Positions 61,288 through 64,000 of a DNA stretch of 64,000 bases are shown piece by piece; position 1 is the first letter of the stretch, and every line of letters begins with the position of its first letter. The notes under the pieces were generated by a model. It was given only the letters and a program-made list of their open reading frames with translations. It searched no databases and was not told the DNA's origin. The translations under genes were made by a program, and so were the position numbers. Source of the DNA: Flavobacterium coralii (GTDB taxonomy: Bacteria; Bacteroidota; Bacteroidia; Flavobacteriales; Flavobacteriaceae); the NCBI RefSeq assembly GCF_019891545.1, contig NZ_JAHDIU010000004.1, positions 62,001 through 126,000 on the forward strand. Reading direction: 5' to 3'.

Positions 61288-62184
61288 TTATTTACCAACT
61301 TTAAACAAAAATTCTTTCTCTTCTTTGGTAAGGCTGTCATAACCTGACTTGCTTATTTTATCGAGTATATCGTCTATCTGCTGCTGCGTTATATCTTTAG
61401 GTTTTCCGGTAGGCCTTTTTGCCTGTGCCTGCGGGTTGCGGTGCACTTTAAAATTCGTTTTCTTTTTTGGCTTAAACAGGTTTTGGAAAAATTCTATAAT
61501 TCCCGACACACCCCTGCTTAGGTCGGTGCCATTTTGAAGCGACCTCACAAATATAAAACCGAACAGTGCCCCGGCAAGGTGTGCAACATGCCCTCCGTGG
61601 TTTTCTACCGAAACATTAATAAGGTCTAAAACCAAAAGCACAGCCGCTATATGCCACAGCTTTACGGTACCGAAAAGAAACAGCCTTACCTGATAATAGG
61701 GTGCATATACAGCTGTTGCCACCAGTATAGCCATAATAGCAGCCGAAGCCCCTACCATTTTACCGTTAAACTGCTGCAGCAACGGTATGGTATTATAGCT
61801 GAGGATAAATATTAGCGCAGCAAATATTGCTGAAAGTATATATAGCCCGAACATTTGCTTTTGCGTAAAGAAGGTAAGGAATATCCTGCCTGAAAAATAC
61901 AGCACCATCATATTGAAGAGCAGGTGAAAGAACCCTGCATGCAGAAAAGCATATGTAATTAGTGACCAGGGTTTCCAGAGTAGGTCAGCCGGATTTGAGG
62001 ATACACTGAATAAATCGTCAGTATTAGATATATCCCATCGCAAAAAAGGGAGGTGAACATCAAACAGCGTCAGCAGGCTGAATATAATTAAAGGTATTGC
62101 AAACAGCCCCACATTCCAGAATATGAGTTTCTGAGTAATGCCGCCAATCCTGTATTCAAGTTTTAAATCGTCTAAAAGTCCCAT
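61288..62184 (-). CDS. Rhomboid intramembrane serine protease
   Basis: A 298-residue membrane protease with about six helices. Rhomboid motifs: HAGFFHLLFNMMVLYFSGRIF (residues ~86-106), catalytic Ser in MVGASAAIM (about 143-151), catalytic His in HVAHLAGALFGFIF (about 200-213). The C-terminal ~80 residues are cytoplasmic and basic (FKPKKKTNFKVHRNPQAQAKRP) followed by a helix-rich end (ISKSGYDSLTKEEKEFLFKVGK). I take the ATG at 62184 (MGLLDDLKLEYR); an in-frame ATG five codons earlier exists. Substrate unknown. Confidence 0.88.
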   Translation of the reverse strand: MGLLDDLKLEYRIGGITQKLIFWNVGLFAIPLIIFSLLTLFDVHLPFLRWDISNTDDLFSVSSNPADLLWKPWSLITYAFLHAGFFHLLFNMMVLYFSGRIFLTFFTQKQMFGLYILSAIFAALIFILSYNTIPLLQQFNGKMVGASAAIMAILVATAVYAPYYQVRLFLFGTVKLWHIAAVLLVLDLINVSVENHGGHVAHLAGALFGFIFVRSLQNGTDLSRGVSGIIEFFQNLFKPKKKTNFKVHRNPQAQAKRPTGKPKDITQQQIDDILDKISKSGYDSLTKEEKEFLFKVGK

Positions 62185-62189
62185 TAAAG

Positions 62190-62936
62190 TTAATCCCAAC
62201 GGTTATTGTTAAACTGGTTTTTCTTCCAGTACCACATCATTAAAAAGCCTATAAGTGCGCCACCCAGGTGGGCAAAGTGCGCCACGCCGTCGTCCCATCG
62301 GCTGCCGAATATGGCCTGCCCCCTAAGCCCAAGGAAAAGGTCTATGGCGAGCAACCCCGGTACAAAATATTTAGCCTTTATTGGTACAGGTATAAATAAG
62401 AGCATAAGCTCTGCGTTAGGGAACATAAAAGCAAAAGCAACAATTATACCATATAGCGCCCCCGATGCACCCACTACGGGAGCAAGAGATGAAACCAGTC
62501 CGTCAAACTTACTTTCTGAAATATACTCAAGCCAACGCGTGTCATACCTGTCTGACAAAATAGTATCTATTACAGATTGTTTGGTAAAGCCATTATCTAT
62601 TAAAGGCTGTATGGCATCATTAAACTGAATGTAATTAACCCCTAAGTGCAAAGCCGCAGCGCCAAGCCCGCAAGAAAAGTAAAAGAATAAAAACTTCTTT
62701 GCACCCCAAAAATGTTCTAAAGCACTACCAAACATATATAACCCGAACATATTAAATAAAATATGCATAAGCCCGCCATGCATAAACATATGCGTTACAA
62801 TTTGCCACGGCATAAATAAAGGGCTTTCGGGGAAATACAGGGCCAGGTACTGAAAGGCAGGCTTTACCAGTAAAGAAGCCACAAAAAAGATTATGTTTAT
62901 TATAATTAACTGCTTAACAGTTTCGGTAATGCGCAT
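62190..62936 (-). CDS. Rhomboid intramembrane serine protease
   Basis: A 248-residue rhomboid with motifs HGGLMHILFNMFGLYMFG, catalytic Ser in VVGASGALYGIIVAFAFMFPNAELML, and catalytic His in HFAHLGGALIGFLMMWY. It has a ~65-residue loop before the Ser helix. It lacks the basic C-terminal extension of the neighbouring paralogue. Six bases separate the two rhomboids, and its start (ATG at 62936 or 62939) overlaps the mutL stop, so mutL and both proteases are one operon. Confidence 0.88.
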   Translation of the reverse strand: MRITETVKQLIIINIIFFVASLLVKPAFQYLALYFPESPLFMPWQIVTHMFMHGGLMHILFNMFGLYMFGSALEHFWGAKKFLFFYFSCGLGAAALHLGVNYIQFNDAIQPLIDNGFTKQSVIDTILSDRYDTRWLEYISESKFDGLVSSLAPVVGASGALYGIIVAFAFMFPNAELMLLFIPVPIKAKYFVPGLLAIDLFLGLRGQAIFGSRWDDGVAHFAHLGGALIGFLMMWYWKKNQFNNNRWD

Positions 62937-64000
62937 CATACGGCAAATCGTTTATCTAAATCTTCCACACTTACGGTAATGAAAGTGGGCTTATTAAAGG
63001 GTGATACATCGGGTTCTTTACAGGCAAACAACGAATTTACCATATTTTCCTGCTCTTTTTCGGTAAGCAGGGTACCTGTTTTTATCGCCAGGCTTTTAGC
63101 CATAGATTTTGCTATGCTGTCGCTTTGGCTAAAGCTGCTGTCGGGCACTTCCTGCTGCAGGTCGTTTATAAGCTCTTCAAGCAGTATGCTAACCTCACTT
63201 TCAGAAACATTTACAGGAAGCCCCGACACTACAATATGGTCATGGTTTACTTCTGCAAAAACAAAGCCTGTATTTTCTAATGAAGACTTCATTTCACGTA
63301 TCAGGTCAAGTTCGGTTTTATTAAAGTGCAGCACCAGCGGAAACAGCAACTGCTGGCTGCTGCCATGCTGCACCGTTATATTTTTAAGGAACTGTTCGTA
63401 TAATATCCTTTGGTGCGCCCTTTTCTGGTCAATTATTACCATACCCGATTTTATGGGGCTTACAATATATTTTTTATGTATCTGGTAAGTTGTCTGTACC
63501 GCCTGCTCAACCTCATTTTCATTAAAGAGCGAACCTGTAATTTCATCCTCCTCAAAATCCGTGCCTTCAAATTCTTCTGTAGCGGGCGTTAAGCCTGTAT
63601 AAAGGCTCTCCCAGGCAGGCATACGTTCCTGCTTACGGAACTGCCTTACAGGTGCAGATGAACCACCCGAAGTACCAAACGCACTTTTAGCTGGTTTATC
63701 ATCGGCAAATGGGTTAAAATTACGGTCAACTTCAACCATAGGCATAACAGCCTCTTTACGCTCATAATCATAAGGCGTGTCAAGATTGGCATCCCTTTCA
63801 AAGTCCAAGACAGGGGCAACATTAAACTGCCCGAGGCTATGTTTTACAGACGAACGCAGGATGGCATATAAAGCATGCTCATCATCAAACTTAATTTCGG
63901 TTTTAGTTGGGTGAATATTAATATCTATTGTATTAGGCGGAACGTCGAGATATAAAAAATAACCCGGCTGGCAGCCATCTTTCAGTAAGCCTTCATAAGC
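62936..64000 (-). CDS. mutL: DNA mismatch repair protein MutL, N-terminus outside window
   Basis: The frame is open from the right window edge (355 codons). It opens in the transducer domain (GYFLYLDVPPNTIDINIHPTKTEIKFDDEH, the conserved NVHPxKxEVRF region) and continues through a linker (~residues 70-160 of the visible part) to the C-terminal dimerisation domain (KYIVSPIKSGMVIIDQKRAHQRILYEQFL ... LFPLVLHFNKTELDLIREM). The ATPase half lies beyond the window. MutL couples MutS mismatch recognition to strand removal. The DQHAAHERxxYE-like motif reads DQKRAHQRILYE here. Confidence 0.92.
   Translation of the reverse strand, partial: AYEGLLKDGCQPGYFLYLDVPPNTIDINIHPTKTEIKFDDEHALYAILRSSVKHSLGQFNVAPVLDFERDANLDTPYDYERKEAVMPMVEVDRNFNPFADDKPAKSAFGTSGGSSAPVRQFRKQERMPAWESLYTGLTPATEEFEGTDFEEDEITGSLFNENEVEQAVQTTYQIHKKYIVSPIKSGMVIIDQKRAHQRILYEQFLKNITVQHGSSQQLLFPLVLHFNKTELDLIREMKSSLENTGFVFAEVNHDHIVVSGLPVNVSESEVSILLEELINDLQQEVPDSSFSQSDSIAKSMAKSLAIKTGTLLTEKEQENMVNSLFACKEPDVSPFNKPTFITVSVEDLDKRFAV

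Noticed and set aside
62979-63488. Plus-strand frame of 169 codons opposite mutL
   Set aside because: Ser-rich antisense shadow of conserved MutL sequence.

Overview
The window comes from the chromosome of a member of the Bacteroidota, most likely a Flavobacteriaceae (Flavobacterium or a close relative). The evidence is: promoter elements of the TAnnTTTG type ahead of many genes, proteins ending in type IX secretion (T9SS) type A and type B sorting domains, SusD-free but TonB-dependent nutrient uptake with surface lipoproteins, DUF4252 and DUF5683 families, and a zeaxanthin-type carotenoid cluster. G+C is moderate, with a few clearly AT-richer islands. No transposase, integrase, CRISPR array or rRNA operon was seen. 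One tRNA gene (Met, CAT) is present. No gene-free stretch exceeds about 300 bases.

Layout. 1-6.5 kb: a truncated secreted protein, a pRiA4b ORF-3-like protein, a nucleoid-associated protein, a POTRA/beta-barrel outer-membrane protein and a two-gene ABC exporter. 6.5-17.3 kb: four consecutive T9SS substrates, three of them giant type B proteins built from ~96-residue repeats. 17.4-18.7 kb: an AT-richer thioredoxin/LolA-like pair flanked by two nearly identical palindromic terminators. 18.8-25.1 kb: typA, then a CarH-like MerR/cobalamin-binding photoreceptor regulator followed by crtI-crtB-crtZ and a YdeI-like gene. 25.1-27.7 kb (minus): ECF sigma factor, probable anti-sigma factor and three DUF4252 genes. 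27.8-29.2 kb: S41 peptidase lipoprotein. 29.3-35.5 kb: a vitamin B12 uptake locus, with btuG-btuB leftward behind a cobalamin riboswitch and btuF-btuC-btuD rightward from a divergent promoter.

35.5-45.7 kb: mixed small genes (lipoprotein, DUF4468, three disordered hydrophilic proteins, YceI, cell-wall amidase, HAD phosphatase, SnoaL-like, HD hydrolase), a 2,4-dienoyl-CoA reductase and a PfkB kinase, a pair of small paralogues, and a strikingly AT-rich membrane protein gene next to tRNA-Met. 45.9-51.7 kb: START-like protein, class IV aminotransferase, YqgE, HU, fmt, recQ and a small AAA NTPase. 51.9-54.7 kb: small membrane protein, lipoprotein and a HmuY-like T9SS protein. 54.9-60.2 kb: a tight housekeeping run parA-parB-DUF5683-dapB-lepB-wbqC. 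60.2-64 kb (minus): EEP-family hydrolase, two rhomboid proteases and the C-terminal part of mutL.

The most interesting connections are around cobalamin. A B12-dependent photoreceptor candidate sits at the head of the carotenoid genes, and a complete B12 acquisition system, including the surface B12-binding lipoprotein BtuG, lies 5 kb beyond that cluster. All functional assignments are from reading motifs and family knowledge; no database search was run.
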